From: Schistosoma mansoni
Taxonomy: Eukaryota; Platyhelminthes; Trematoda; Strigeidida; Schistosomatidae
NCBI RefSeq assembly: GCF_000237925.1
Contig: NC_031497.1
Coordinates: 24,652,178-24,716,177, forward strand
Reading direction: 5' to 3'
Length of the DNA: 64,000 bases
Shown: piece by piece, positions 29,101-35,532 of the stretch
How positions within the stretch are numbered: position 1 is the first letter of the stretch
Layout: each line of letters begins with the position of its first letter
The notes under the pieces: generated by a model
Database searches by the model: none
What the model was told of the DNA's origin: nothing
The model's input: the letters and a program-made list of their open reading frames with translations, nothing else
Translations under genes and position numbers: made by a program

Positions 29101-32100
29101 ATACTTTATTCTAGCTTCTGGCCAAGCTAATTCCCCTGAACATTCTGAGTCATATTTTGATCTTGTTAATTATTCAATTATTAACCTTGACTATATTTTT
29201 ATATGAGCGTATATGCGTACACACTTCGTATCTTATCATATGTCTGTCATTCATTTTTGTCTGGTTATAAATATTGAGTAATGCTTGCTTATAGCAAGTT
29301 GGCTTCCCCGCCATCTCCAATACTCATTATTTTCGCTTCGCTCTCGAGTTGGCTTCTCAGCCATTTCCACTATTCATCATCTTTGCTTCGTTCGCTTACA
29401 CTTGCTCATGTGCCCACAGCTTTCTGATCTGCATCATTTATCAATAAAAATGTAGTTGCCGCTTCCTTTTGCCTTCTGATATTATACACCGTTAAGATTG
29501 GTATATTAAAGGTTATCGAAGTGAACTATTATTGAAGCATGGCACTACAATATGTACTACAATATGTAGTATCACTGTCATTTCATATGCTCACTGCTGA
29601 GGAGTCCCACAATAGGACGAAACGGCCATTCGATGCTTCCATGTTTTCCATGGTGGTCTAGTTTCAATTGACTCATGATTTCAACTATATAAAATTTCAT
29701 ATATAAATTCTGACCGAAAACTAGACAGATAAACCTGTTCTTCATGACAGATATACGTTAAAATATATAAAGTGGTCAGTTTTTATCTGGTAAAAACCAT
29801 TACATGGAACTTGATTAGTTTTTCAGATATCATAAATGATACATTTTATGTTTCTTTTTATTTTTCTAACTTAAGAAATGGATAATATTGATTTGTCAGC
29901 TAATTCAAAGTCTAAGAAAATAAAAAAATCAAGTGAATCGAAATACAAGTATCAGAAATTTGAAGATGACGACGAAGGAGTAGGTGACGATGATGATGAT
30001 GAAAGTTCTGAAGATGACGATGATGACTATATTCCTGATAAACCAGGGTAAGTTCATCCTCATTAAAGATGGTTCTGTTTAATAAGATATAGTTTTGACT
30101 TTTTCATCTCTAAATTCTCAAAACTCATATTGTCTAGTATAGATTCTTGTTTATTGGTTGGTTGTGTAACTGCAGTATAGCCAATACAGTGAGAAACATA
30201 TCTCCGTGTGTTACACTACGCAGTATCAAATTGTGAATTTGGTTTAAATTTCACGGTGAGAATCAATTCTCATGAAACGTCAGATTTACCTTGATGACGA
30301 GTGCCAAATGACTCAAACAGGGTTTCTTCTCGGTCATCTCTAATCACTTTCCATCATAATGTTAAATACTTCAAATTAAAGGGTCAACAGTATTATTTAT
30401 GTTTAAGCTTTGTACTTAAACTAGTGGCCAGAACACTCATTTTCTGACCTGTTGGAATGTTATACAACCCCTTAGGTTTTAATTATGCAATCAACATTTA
30501 TATGTATATATACATAGTCTATTGAAGACTATTGAAGTAGTTAGTTGTATTATTAAATAATTATTATCAGAAGGGGTTTTTGTGGAGATTTAGTATTTTC
30601 ATAGTTGAAAGCGTGAGTCAATTGAAGCTAGACCACCATGAAAAACCTGAANNNNNNNNNNNNNNNNNNNNNNNNNNNNNNNNNNNNNNNNNNNNNNNNN
30701 NNNNNNNNNNNNNNNNNNNNNNNNNNNNNNNNNNNNNNNNNNNNNNNNNNNNNNNNNNNNNNNNNNNNNNNNNNNNNNNNNNNNNNNNNNNNNNNNNNNN
30801 NNNNNNNNNNNNNNNNNNNNNNNNNNNNNNNNNNNNNNNNNNNNNNNNNNNTCATAACAAAGAAATATGCAAATGGTTACTCTCCAAATGATAATGTCTG
30901 TTAAGTTAATAAAGGGACTTAACCAAAATTAACCATAATCGAAACTAATTGTTGGATAGTTGCTATAGCATAAACGAATGCTTGAATTAATTCATCCAAC
31001 CCAACCTGTAGTTGACTTCACATTACCGCCATCTCACAAACGGGCTTAGCCTAGGTAATATATGGAGTTAAGTGTGCTCACAGAATATTCATTAGTCCAT
31101 ACGAATTGAAGGTACACCTTGCTGACGAATGCCAAGTAGCACGAAACCCAGGTTCAGAGTTTCCTGTTGACCACCTCCAACCACCATCCTATGTCAACAT
31201 AGTGCACACAGTGTCGAGCCACCTAGACTAGTGGCCACATTGCATCTTGATCAATGGCATTCGATCAGCACTAATAAGGACTTGACATGCATGACATTGA
31301 TCACCACCCAGTGATCAATCAATTGTGATGAAATGAATGTCTATAAAATCATTGGTAATAGGTTTTTGAATAGGTTTTTATGAATAGATTGTTGATTTTC
31401 AGATTCATTTTTCAATTCGGGATGGATTCAAAATCACAATCTCAAGATATATTATAGGGAAATTAGTCAGCACTCTCATATTTCTATTTAATATCTGATA
31501 ATCGATTAGCGAAACTGAAAATTTTCACCAAAAGCTGCCTATTAAGTCAACGTCTTCAAAAGATGTTTTATCCTTTTTTTTAAAGAAACTGTCAGTACTA
31601 CTCATTCATTGCCACAAGTAGTATAGCTGGAGGAAACTTGATTCAGAACTGATATACCATAGCTCAACAAGATTACAATTAATTGACGGCCTTTAAGTGA
31701 CGCTAAAGTGACCTTCAGGATGTTCACATACTAACGAGGACTGAATGAGGGTCATAAGGCAGTGTCAGGAATTAGAATTATGACCTACAGTTGATAGCGT
31801 TTAGGAACTAGATATAGGGTTTTTCATCACAAACTGACATCAGCTATAACGCCAAAATGGCATTTAACCAAATGAGTAAGTGAATTTCGCATCAAAATTC
31901 GAAATCTGCTATCTTGAATCTGATTGATTCGTCCTTAAATTATAGTTTCACCCAAAACTCTTTTGTTTATAATTGGTGAAATATTTTTAGATTTAGACCT
32001 ATATTAACTGGTATTGTTTGTTTGAACCATGCTTGTGAATTAAGGCTATATCGAGGCGATACGCATAGTATGCACATATGCCAATAAGAGACTGACCAGT

Positions 32101-32724
32101 TGCATTCCTAACACATCAATGGGAAGATTCAAACAAACAATACTAAATGAATTTAAACTTCACCCCATCGCACAAGCAAGTGGCTATCAGGACTCAGTAG
32201 CTGAGTGGATAACGTGATGGCGTTTGAAGCGAAAGGTACTGGGTTCTAGTCACAGAGTGAACATCAACTCTGAGATGCAGGTACATCCAGCTGACGAGTA
32301 CCAAACGCTCGTCAAACTGGACTCCACTGTTAGCCACTATCCATCTCTGCTTATATTAACTGATTTTTAACGTTTTAAAATTCCTATCATTTTAACCCTC
32401 TCCCTTCTTTTTTAAACCATCCTGTTACTTTTCAGTCAATTCAATTTGAATAACTTATTTGCAAGTGCTGAAGAAGTTGGTCATTTATATGATGTACAAG
32501 AAACTGCAAAAGAAAAACGACAACGATTTTGGGAACAGAAACGTTTACATTCACAGAGTAGTAATAGTAGTAGTAGTAATCATAAACGCCATCGATATCG
32601 TGAAAAAGAAAAAGGAGTTCCAAAAAGAAAGAGATCAGAAAATTATCATCATGGATCATCGAATCAAGGAAAAATGAAACCTAAAAGTCAAAATAGATCA
32701 AAACGACCACGTCATCATTCATAA
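3960..32724 (+). CDS. CEBPZ: CEBPZ / Noc1-Mak21 family ribosome-biogenesis protein, 16 exons
   Basis: Proposed exons: 3960-4010, 4040-4349, 4385-4566, 4598-4646, 4685-4725, 4756-4840, 4873-5166, 7276-7421, 7749-7946, 16891-17413, 18678-18810, 20123-20253, 26297-26347, 28029-28106, 29876-30047, 32436-32724. All introns are GT-AG and all phases agree; the sum is 2733 nt, giving 910 residues (human CEBPZ is about 1050). The family (CBF/Mak21 domain) acts in the nucleolus in early 60S pre-ribosome assembly; the human member was first named as a CCAAT-binding factor. Residues about 270-620 carry the CBF/Mak21 core: [25 protein letters not shown], a [16 protein letters not shown] block and [19 protein letters not shown]. 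An acidic stretch interrupts it ([12 protein letters not shown]). The C-terminal third is Asp/Glu-rich, then ends with [10 protein letters not shown] and a Lys/Arg/His-rich tail that suits nucleolar targeting. The start is the least certain part: an ATG at 3960 directly after an in-frame TGA. An unseen upstream exon is possible, since relatives have longer N-termini. Confidence 0.93.
5205..5345 (+). repeat. Fragment of the ~500-bp SINE-like repeat
   Basis: Begins with a TTATTTATTTAAACAC tail and continues with the tail-proximal 110 bp of the family seen whole at 26718-27190. Diverged and truncated. It lies at the start of CEBPZ intron 7 (5167-7275). Confidence 0.7.
6616..6958 (+). mobile_element. 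5'-truncated RTE-clade LINE, family 1 (3' end only)
   Basis: Nearly identical to 12830-13169 of the open LINE copy: last ~45 codons, 3' UTR and the CTGACTGACTG tail. A 12-bp target-site duplication, ATGATGGTAACT, flanks it at 6604-6615 and 6959-6970. Its high similarity to the open copy suggests a recent insertion. Located in CEBPZ intron 7, sense orientation. Confidence 0.9.
7276..7421 (+). CDS. CEBPZ: CEBPZ exon 8
   Basis: Residues about 338-386. Encodes [20 protein letters not shown] followed by a LSVLFQ segment, matching the human family block FKVLHIVNFNTSVQALMLLF. Acceptor TTTTTTCAG, donor CAG/GTCAGT; enters with one base carried from exon 7 and leaves in phase 0. Confidence 0.95.
7749..7946 (+). 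CDS. CEBPZ: CEBPZ exon 9
   Basis: Residues about 387-452, phase 0 at both ends (66 codons). Encodes [18 protein letters not shown] and, after it, [10 protein letters not shown] and [10 protein letters not shown], matching the helical repeat of the CBF/Mak21 core (human LYRKMLDP and PPFICGALYL). The exon is followed by an 8.9-kb intron that holds the open LINE. Confidence 0.95.
7998..8300. repeat. Imperfect tandem duplication, two ~125-bp units
   Basis: Two units (about 7998-8118 and 8172-8300) share the order CTGAGATACG, then ACAA(T/C)GATTT, then a TAG(C/T)TAC-AACCT block, then GAAGTATCTGTG. They are clearly diverged. No coding potential is seen. Within CEBPZ intron 9. Confidence 0.5.
8340..9160 (+). 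repeat. Pair of diverged direct repeats flanking a foldback element
   Basis: About 8340-8580 and 8925-9160 share the order ACATACGAT, GATAGCTGT, GGAG and a related AT-rich end. They look like two old copies of one dispersed repeat. The foldback element at 8586-8704 sits at the edge of the first. Confidence 0.4.
8586..8704. repeat. Short foldback element (29-bp perfect arms)
   Basis: 8586-8614 and 8676-8704 are perfect reverse complements (29 bp), separated by 61 nt. The arms contain GATCATGAGTCAATTGAA, shared with at least six other places in the window (15.4, 27.7, 29.6, 30.6, 60.3 and 61.1 kb). This copy is a minimal form of the family. Confidence 0.85.
9222..9740 (+). repeat. ~500-bp SINE-like repeat, nearly full length
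   Basis: In this orientation the (TTTA)n block lies at the left, so the element itself reads on the minus strand with an (AAAT)n 3' tail. It contains a 10-bp-stem hairpin near 9288-9311 and ends near CGTACCAGGG. Other copies: 19.5, 26.7, 35.5, 39.5, 47.7, 57.8 and 63.3 kb. No coding frame is conserved between copies, so it is a non-autonomous retroelement by inference. Confidence 0.8.
9747..13169 (+). mobile_element. RTE-clade LINE, family 1, apparently full length and open
   Basis: A single long open frame (ATG 9915) is followed by a 3' UTR ending in GTAGCTGACTGACTG. The 5' boundary is approximate: the element starts somewhere after the SINE-like repeat ends near 9740. I found no clear target duplication. 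It lies in CEBPZ intron 9 in the same orientation as the gene. At least six other 3'-end copies occur in the window. SR2/SR3-like RTE is my family call from domain layout and motif style. Confidence 0.88.
9915..12980 (+). CDS. LINE endonuclease-reverse transcriptase polyprotein (1021 aa), uninterrupted
   Basis: The first ATG, in context CACCATGG, gives 1021 residues; the frame stays open upstream to about 9864. N-terminal AP-type endonuclease, about residues 24-290: [27 protein letters not shown] (G182), RWTQIDHI and SDHALI (S279-D280-H281), so all the expected catalytic boxes are present. Reverse transcriptase, about 500-770: [28 protein letters not shown] (D641), [19 protein letters not shown] (742-745). 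The C-terminal region has [10 protein letters not shown] and [11 protein letters not shown], common to RTE-type LINEs. The product would nick target DNA and reverse-transcribe its own RNA. With no stop and no missing catalytic residue seen, it could be recent or active; activity itself cannot be read from sequence. Confidence 0.93.
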   Translation: MANDSSARNAVPGLLKPRSKLHIGAFNVRTLCQIGQQASLAKTLESRTIDVCCVSETRIQDPSVVIHLTSPRQNGQPTKYTLRVSGDPLASSRGLAGVGIALSTRAEQALLEWIPVNSRLCAVRLNGSVRTRKDRDTRRCLFVVSAYAPTDCSHDEVKDDFYRKLSELLQKAKRSDIVVVAGDFNAQVGSLNQTERHLGGCFSIPAQRTDNGDRLLQLCSDNRLFLASTNFKHKERHRLTWRPPAPNQRWTQIDHIVISHRWRGSIEDCRSYWNTCLDSDHALIRARICLRLNGRRKITLRRPIRIELEDEKAKCEFQKQLSSHLGSSVNETDPDAAWKDIRTAVETAVTSISHLNHRAPKNQWISSKSISLMDSRKLIPSGSEHDEERKQIRSRLTKSLRNDREQWWATKAKEMEKAAAVGNTRQLFRLIKETGIKKSSVSETISEKDGTLICSQPKRLERWAEHFKEQFSWPSATAQLPTIPRKPEWNIEVGPPTLLEVQKAISNLKRGKAAGPDGLAPEVFKYGGPILAIRLTNILAKIWETDVIPSDWSQSLIVPIYKKGSKSSCDNHRGISLTNIASKILASIIIRRLTKTRELQTRENQAGFRPGRGCIDHIFTIRQVLEHRHAYRRPTMIVFLDLKAAFDSVDREVLWQCLSLKGVPEKYINLLKALYSNTISRVRAYGELSYDFTTSSGVRQGCPLSPFLFNFIIDLLLQITLSSTESTGIDLLPGGPLSDLEYADDIVLFGEDAGKMQSLLLELSNNARMFGMRFSPSKCKLLLQDWPASTPELRIGSEVVERVDNFTYLGSLISPNGLVSDEISARIQKARLAFANLRHLWRRRDIRLSIKGRVYCASVRSVLLYGCETWSLRVEDTRRLLVFDHRCLRNIARICWDNRVSNSEVRRRVLGNDGKSVDEVMNLHRLRWLGHVLRMPEHRLPRRAMMASIGDGWKRVRGGQTKTWHQCLKSLTSSLSHVGRCRLPGWGPRDYRNQWLETLCDMAQNRSQWRRCIHSLSSLKP
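13513..13549 (+). repeat. LINE family 1 tail remnant
   Basis: CTGCCTGGTCCTACGTTTTA followed by GCTGACTGACTGACTGG is the extreme 3' end of family 1, found alone. It is either a severely truncated insertion or the remnant of an older copy. A (CTGA)n run also occurs at 13228-13245. Confidence 0.65.
13965..14062 (-). mobile_element. LINE family 1, 3'-end fragment
   Basis: The reverse complement carries the family 3' UTR order: CATCTTGGTGTGCTAA, a GGTATGGCAACTTGAACCGA-type block, then CTGACTGCTGATGA. Only about 100 bp, somewhat diverged. Confidence 0.7.
14235..14654 (+). mobile_element. LINE family 1 copy with 5' inversion
   Basis: About 14235-14289 is the reverse complement of the coding segment at roughly 12765-12815 (the TTGGTTCGGCC block). 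From about 14290 onward the sequence runs in the direct sense: GTTGGAGACTG, ACTCTTTATCTTCC, the 3' UTR, and finally CTGACTGACTGAC. An inverted upstream piece joined to a direct 3' end is the signature of twin priming during target-primed reverse transcription. Confidence 0.7.
15429..15788. repeat. Foldback element, ~85-bp arms with a loop of unrelated sequence
   Basis: Left arm about 15440-15525 (CTAGACCATCATTGAGAACC...) and right arm about 15699-15785 (...GTTGTCTAGCTTAGATCGAC) are imperfect reverse complements. The loop of about 170 bp includes CTAACCTCTAGACTACTGAA and a ...GGACCTAGGACC block, which in reverse looks like the tRNA-type A/B box region seen in the copies at 45.5 and 61.0 kb. 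Located in CEBPZ intron 9. Confidence 0.75.
16155..16705 (+). mobile_element. LINE family 1, 5'-truncated and decayed
   Basis: Corresponds to about 12590-13169 of the open copy: a diverged coding C-terminus (AAGACGTGGCATCAGTCCAT block) and a 3' UTR ending near AACTGAATGACTGAA. Much more diverged than the 6616-6958 copy, hence older. It ends about 185 bp before CEBPZ exon 10. Confidence 0.75.
16891..17413 (+). CDS. CEBPZ: CEBPZ exon 10
   Basis: Residues about 453-626, the largest exon. It starts in phase 0 after ACTAG and ends ATTCAGA/GTATGT. It encodes an acidic segment ([15 protein letters not shown]) from (GAT)n codons, then the second half of the CBF/Mak21 core: [36 protein letters not shown] and [20 protein letters not shown]. 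Human CEBPZ has the matching HFHPSVALFAK and GDPLQDFTLMRFLDRF. Confidence 0.96.
17488..17811 (-). repeat. tRNA-headed SINE (Sm-alpha-like), full length
   Basis: Read on the minus strand: CAGGACTCAGTGGCCAAGTG with a GGATAACGCGATGG block (A-box-like) and GGTACTGGGTTCGAGTCCC (B box), a body with CCAAATAGGACGAAACGCG, then a 3' half ending near AATACTAAATGAATT. Flanks share up to 13 bp (ATAGCGTAAATTC, 17488-17500 and 17799-17811); the first bases may belong to the SINE. It sits 75 bp after the donor of CEBPZ exon 10. Similarity to the described schistosome Sm-alpha SINE is from memory. Confidence 0.85.
17908..18210 (-). repeat. 303-bp dispersed repeat, full length
   Basis: Same length and content as 40444-40746 in opposite orientation; a partial copy is at 63341-63558. 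On its own strand it runs from TGTGGTGTGGTC to TTCACTACA. The ends fit a small solo LTR or a short DNA element; target duplications are ambiguous. No coding frame. Confidence 0.75.
18678..18810 (+). CDS. CEBPZ: CEBPZ exon 11
   Basis: Residues about 627-670. Encodes [20 protein letters not shown], then [15 protein letters not shown], the counterpart of human ESQIPVDEVFFHRYY just after the CBF core. Acceptor TTTTTAG, donor AA/GTAAGT; the last codon is completed in exon 12. Confidence 0.93.
19530..19850 (-). repeat. ~500-bp SINE-like repeat, 5'-truncated
   Basis: The copy is read left to right here, from CACCTAGGGGAGTTGG to the AAATAAATAAATAA tail at its right end. The hairpin at 19763-19788 has its loop in the opposite orientation to most copies (TCATTT instead of AAATGA). 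It lies in CEBPZ intron 11. Confidence 0.8.
20123..20253 (+). CDS. CEBPZ: CEBPZ exon 12
   Basis: Residues about 671-714: [20 protein letters not shown] followed by acidic [20 protein letters not shown]. It matches the family's RYYKK-basic segment and the beginning of the acidic C-terminal part (human DDEEFEELIDTF). Acceptor TTTTTCAG, donor CTTG/GTAAAT. Confidence 0.9.
20432..20840 (+). repeat. Possible solo LTR of an LTR retrotransposon (fossil)
   Basis: The segment starts TGTTATGTATAACGTGGCGA, contains a TATA-like TTTATATACG near 20620 and an AATAAAA signal near 20790. This composition suits a Gypsy-type LTR such as those known in schistosomes. The right boundary and target duplication are not clear, no internal coding parts are attached, and there is no second copy in the window. 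Low confidence. Confidence 0.35.
21740..21917 (+). repeat. Old dispersed repeat D, left part (split by the LINE insertion)
   Basis: Resembles about 31665-31835: GACCTTTGAGCAACGCTAAA, then TTCATCACGAACTGG at the break. The continuation, CATCAGCTATAATGCTGAGA, resumes at 25725 on the other side of the LINE. The uninterrupted relative at 31.7-31.9 kb therefore serves as an empty site. Confidence 0.8.
22092..24026 (+). pseudogene. LINE family 2 ORF, N-terminal 645 codons (endonuclease and first part of RT)
   Basis: Endonuclease boxes: [38 protein letters not shown] (G171), [16 protein letters not shown]. The RT then begins, with [37 protein letters not shown] and [16 protein letters not shown]. 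The family sequence stops after SSLYINFI; the next bases are unrelated, and the YADD region is absent. The frame happens to continue to a stop at 24128. The C-terminus reappears at 25140-25577. Confidence 0.9.
24026..25139. other. Unrelated insert or replacement inside the LINE, with a 200-N gap
   Basis: This stretch replaces about 245 codons of RT core. About 24247-24345 resembles the left arm of the foldback family (GAAAACCTGGAGAAACTGGA and after). The gap is at 24847-25046. It may be a later insertion with deletion, or a misassembly between LINE copies; the gap makes the second plausible. Confidence 0.6.
25140..25577 (+). pseudogene. LINE family 2 ORF, C-terminal part
   Basis: Encodes [54 protein letters not shown] and GRPKNTLRR, the conserved C-terminal tail of this LINE group. 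It is followed by a 3' segment (AGAAGGCCCAGGACAGAGTG) up to the (GTAA)n tail. Confidence 0.88.
25725..25836 (+). repeat. Old dispersed repeat D, right part
   Basis: Continues the repeat split at 21917, matching about 31842-31950 (CATCAGCTATAA, then ATTTAACC-type sequence, then TCGTCCATAAATTATAAT). It is cut at its right edge by the solo LTR at 25837. Confidence 0.8.
25837..26188 (+). repeat. Solo LTR of an LTR retrotransposon (fossil), ~350 bp
   Basis: Runs from TGTAAGGACGGCTCGTTGG to AGATATAACA, with a TATA-like CTATAAATACATGAG and an AATAAAG signal. Flanks ATCTC and GTCTC fit a 5-bp target duplication with one difference. No internal region or coding part is attached. Related LTRs: 41909-42261 and 57232-57560. 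It ends about 110 bp before CEBPZ exon 13. Confidence 0.85.
26297..26347 (+). CDS. CEBPZ: CEBPZ exon 13 (51 nt)
   Basis: Residues about 715-731: [17 protein letters not shown]. Acceptor TATATAG, donor GATG/GTAATT; enters and leaves with one carried base, consistent with exons 12 and 14. Acidic, as expected for this region. Found by phase and composition, so slightly less certain than its neighbours. Confidence 0.75.
26718..27190 (+). repeat. ~500-bp SINE-like repeat with perfect target duplication
   Basis: A perfect 12-bp duplication, TGTGCTATTAAC, lies at 26706-26717 and 27191-27202 and fixes both ends. The element reads on the minus strand from GCCCCCAAATGCCCTGGTAC to an (AAAT)n tail. The hairpin CACACAAATC/TCATTT/GATTTGTGTG is at 26777-26802. 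The duplication length equals that of the RTE LINEs in this window, suggesting mobilisation by their enzyme. Confidence 0.9.
27643..27776 (-). repeat. Foldback-family element, internally deleted
   Basis: Terminal sequences TTTGTGGAGATTTCAGTATT and TTTCAACTATGAAAGTA flank a right arm (CCATGGTGGTCTAGCTTCAA). It carries AACGGCCGTCCAGTGCTTCC next to the left terminus, so one arm is missing. It is in CEBPZ intron 13. Confidence 0.7.
28029..28106 (+). CDS. CEBPZ: CEBPZ exon 14 (78 nt)
   Basis: Residues about 732-757: [20 protein letters not shown], then NEYDFS. Acceptor ATATTCAG, donor TTTTCAG/GTATCT. Acidic and in phase with exons 13 and 15; resembles the human acidic segment before the final basic domain. 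Confidence 0.85.
28455..28530 (-). repeat. Decayed tRNA-headed SINE remnant
   Basis: Contains ACTTCAAATCTCGACGCGTT and ATCCGGTTGACAAGTCCTG, a diverged reverse complement of the SINE head seen clean at 17740-17800. Only about 75 bp remain. Confidence 0.45.
29598..29692 (+). repeat. Foldback-family element, single right arm
   Basis: CTGCTGAGGAGTCCCACAAT then GACGAAACGGCC, GGTGGTCTAG and TTGACTCATGATTTCAACTA. The left arm is absent. In CEBPZ intron 14, about 180 bp before exon 15. Confidence 0.75.
29876..30047 (+). CDS. CEBPZ: CEBPZ exon 15
   Basis: Residues about 758-814: [20 protein letters not shown], a basic stretch, then [20 protein letters not shown], then DYIPDKPG. The Asp run is encoded by (GAT/GAC)n. 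Acceptor CTTAAG, donor CAGG/GTAAGT, two bases carried to exon 16. Confidence 0.9.
30569..30651 (+). repeat. Foldback-family left arm running into an assembly gap
   Basis: AGAAGGGGTTTTTGTGGAGA, then TATTTTCATAGTTGAAA, then AGTCAATTGAAGCTAGACCA, cut at 30652 by the gap. The missing part is presumably the loop and opposite arm. Confidence 0.75.
30652..30851. other. Assembly gap (200 N)
   Basis: Exactly 200 N, so a placeholder of unknown true size. It interrupts a foldback element in CEBPZ intron 15. The other gaps (24847-25046, 37391-37590, 41212-41411, 49526-49725, 63781-63980) have the same length. Confidence 0.95.
31665..31955 (+). repeat. Dispersed repeat D, uninterrupted copy
   Basis: Contains GACGGCCTTTAAGTGACGCT, TTTCATCACAAACTGACATC and CGTCCTTAAATTATAG without break. 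This is the same sequence that is split by the family 2 LINE and abutted by a solo LTR near 21.7-25.8 kb. Family type unknown; no coding frame. Confidence 0.75.
32008..32352 (+). repeat. Composite of two SINE pieces (3' half, then tRNA-like head)
   Basis: About 32024-32155 is the SINE 3' half in + sense (GCTTGTGAATTAAGGC ... AATACTAAATGAATT), preceded by a short reversed piece (GTATTGTTTGTTTGAA). About 32163-32352 is the tRNA-like head in + sense (GGATAACGTGATGGCG, GGTACTGGGTTCTAG). The order head-then-tail is swapped relative to a normal copy. Ends about 85 bp before CEBPZ exon 16. Confidence 0.75.
32436..32724 (+). CDS. CEBPZ: CEBPZ exon 16 (terminal)
   Basis: Residues about 815-910, stop TAA at 32722. 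Starts [19 protein letters not shown], matching the family signature FVSAEEFGHLL, then [14 protein letters not shown] and a tail of Lys, Arg, His and Ser ([21 protein letters not shown]). The basic tail fits rRNA binding or nucleolar localisation. Acceptor TTTTCAG. Confidence 0.96.
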
Positions 32725-33680
32725 AAGAGTTTCCATAACCCATTCAATACAATTTGTATTTTGTTTTTCAGAGAAAAATACTTTTTATATTTTTGATTCC
32801 ATTTATTTTTCTAGACACAGAAAATAATTTTAATGATAATCACGAAAGTTTAAGGTTCATGAATATCAGAAAGGGATGGATCTAACAAGAGGGAATTTTG
32901 CCATCTGTTAATATAATCTAATGAATTCATCCACTGTGTTATTTTTATCAAATAGAGTAAAGTTTAATTACGATTTAAAGCAAACGTTGGACCAATGTCT
33001 CGTTTACTAATAATAAGTAGTTTTTAGTATGATTGATTTAGATACTACTTAGTTAGGCATTTGTTAGTAATAAGAGAAAGAGTTCTTATTTTGTTACTGT
33101 TGGTGAGATCAAGAGTATCCCTCGAAAAGTGCTCAAAGGAGCTCTAAGAACATTGGGAAATACCATCCAATTAGGACTGAACAGGAGTTTCTCAGAAACA
33201 TCTAGAAAGTGAAGTCATGTGTCACGTTTCCCATTGGATGGTCACCTATACTGCTACTATGTTTAGTAGGGTTTTAGAAGCACAAAGCCCAATGAAACGC
33301 TATAAATTCCATCGATTTTTTGTTCATAAACTAATTTCCCATACTTCGCTCCTTTTCTCTTGTGTTGAAGTTGTGTAGATTTAGCCTGGGGTTACTCAGA
33401 GAGCTTATGAAACCGATTCAAGCGTTCAGTCAAAAGACTTATCAGTTACTTTTGAAAATAAGATTTGATTTGAATAAATGGGAAATTTTGCTTTTACATT
33501 TTTGCAGCGTAAAATGGTAATGTGACTGTATTTTGTCCATAGACCGGTTTTCCGTATCGTTATACAGTTATTAGAAAATCAGTCAGTCGTTAGTCAATTC
33601 ATATCACCTCAGGCATAGATAATGTGATTTGGAAAGAACAAATTCGAGTCATATTTCTAAGATAATCTTAAGACTCAACA
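32725..33680. other. CEBPZ 3' flank, no gene recognised
   Basis: AT-rich sequence with a candidate AATAAA at 33473-33478. It presumably contains the CEBPZ 3' UTR, but no unambiguous poly(A) site can be chosen. No exon or known repeat is seen. Confidence 0.45.
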
Positions 33681-33689
33681 TCTATAATG

Positions 33690-33910
33690 ATAAATGTTGA
33701 ACTCATCCGAGTCATTTCATACGTCAGGTGAATCGGCTGAACCATTACCAAATAGTCTGGATGTACCAAGATAGTTCAGGTCAGCGATCAATGACACTTT
33801 GATGTGATGTCACGTTTTAGTTTAGCTAATCCCAATTTTCTTGCAACCTACTTCTATACTAGCTAACATCGCGTGTTGAAGTAGATGGTCGGGAATGCTT
33901 TAGAGTGTGG
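33690..33910 (-). mobile_element. LINE family 1 fragment (RT C-terminus), old
   Basis: The reverse complement aligns by eye with about 12700-12920 of the open copy, for example TGATGTGATGTCACG matching the reverse of the CATGGCATCAGTG region, and TCGCGTGTTGAAGTAGATGG. Strongly diverged, with small gaps. Confidence 0.6.
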
Positions 33911-35525
33911 ATATACACACTGAAAATGAGATATTTTATATTTTGTAAGGTATACTATTGTACAAAGTTTAGAATTTAACATCAGAAAAAACGCTTTTTT
34001 GTTGACTTGGGAACTGGGACTCATGTTAACGTTATAGAATTTCTTTCTATGATCAGAGTACAGACACGGAAAAGACCTAGTGTACTCTGTTTTAACATAG
34101 AAAGTAATGTGATGAGTTTATAACATTTCGCTAGTCTATGTTGTAATTGACCAATTTCATTCTAAACATGACCTTCATTTCCGGTTTTTAATTGTGTCAA
34201 TACAACTTGTGTTATAGATATCTAGCTTTTGATTAAATGGTTTAAAAAGCGTTTATCGTCACACAACTTAGTCTCCCTATAAGTTATAACACAGCGTATA
34301 TGGTTCCTTGACTAATAAGTACGGAATTAATCCATCTTATTAAAGAACTTTATTGTCATGTCACCAATAGATCCAAACTTTGTTCATGAATCCTGAGACG
34401 CTCAGTAAACTGGTCGATTATTTCGTTGACCGATGTCATATTTTTAACGGATTTTATTTAAGTTTTTTCGCTGTTTATATCACATCTCAGTCAACAGTAG
34501 TTGATCGTAAGCGAAAATCTCAAGTCATCTGCAACTCTTATTATAATCAAATGCACCAATTTCGGACCGTCAAGTCATGCAGTAAAATATCGCATACCAA
34601 TACATCTTATTACCATACAAGCATACTGATTACATGTTGTCATAACAATACGGTTCAACCAATCAAATTACAACCTGAACGACCACGCATCTGACTAGTG
34701 TTTACATTTACATGCGTGAGCTACCGATCAGTAAGCCATGGTTACTTAGTTTCTTATTGTGAATGTTACCTGCCACACTGTTTGATATTTGTGTGTGCTT
34801 TTATTTTATTGCGGGTTATATGCATTTCCAGTTACTGTGCTAAACATACCAAAAAATGGATAGAATCGTTTTTGTTTACTTAAATGTATCACACGAGAAC
34901 AAAAACACTGGTTGTATCTGTTTAAAACTATCACTGATAAATGTCGCAAAAATTTCACATTAAGAGTAAATCCATGTCAATTGAAATGTACTCTATAGTT
35001 TAATTTCACAGAGAGTTCTAGCTCCATAGAAGGATTTAGTGAAACTATGCTTCCGGAAAAAGTCAACTTAACTTAAAAGTTATGGAGTATCAACACAAAA
35101 CAGTGCCGATCATTGACTGGATTCTGACTACTTTCACTGAGCACGTCATTTAATAATTAAGTAAATTCAGGATGTTTAATTGATTAGGAAAACTATTTTA
35201 TGATTGCAAATACAAAATAATGAATCAACACTATGAAAGTAAACGAAAATACCAAGAAATGAAGAATAGAATGAATGGGTAGCTTATTTGTTTAACTATA
35301 GTAGCAACAACAAGTATTAACACTTATATGAAAATCTACTAAGTATGCGGATTTGAAATCTCATGGATGATTTCCTATGCATAAAACGTTTCGATTATAA
35401 TACAAGGAAGTCCATATAGAAAATTATTCATGATGTAAAGGACATATTGCTCTTCTAAGAACAAGCTCATTTGCCAGACACTTGATTTCAAATCAAACTG
35501 TAGGTGTGAGGACTAACTATATCAC
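33911..35525. other. Intergenic, nothing recognised
   Basis: Open frames here (for example 34380-34694) lack recognisable domains, and splice or codon-use support is absent. No repeat shared with the rest of the window was noticed. Confidence 0.4.
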
Positions 35526-35532
35526 CCGGTTG

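Noticed and set aside
34380-34883. Small plus-strand coding frames
   Set aside because: No domain, no similarity to known proteins that I recognise, and no splice or codon support.
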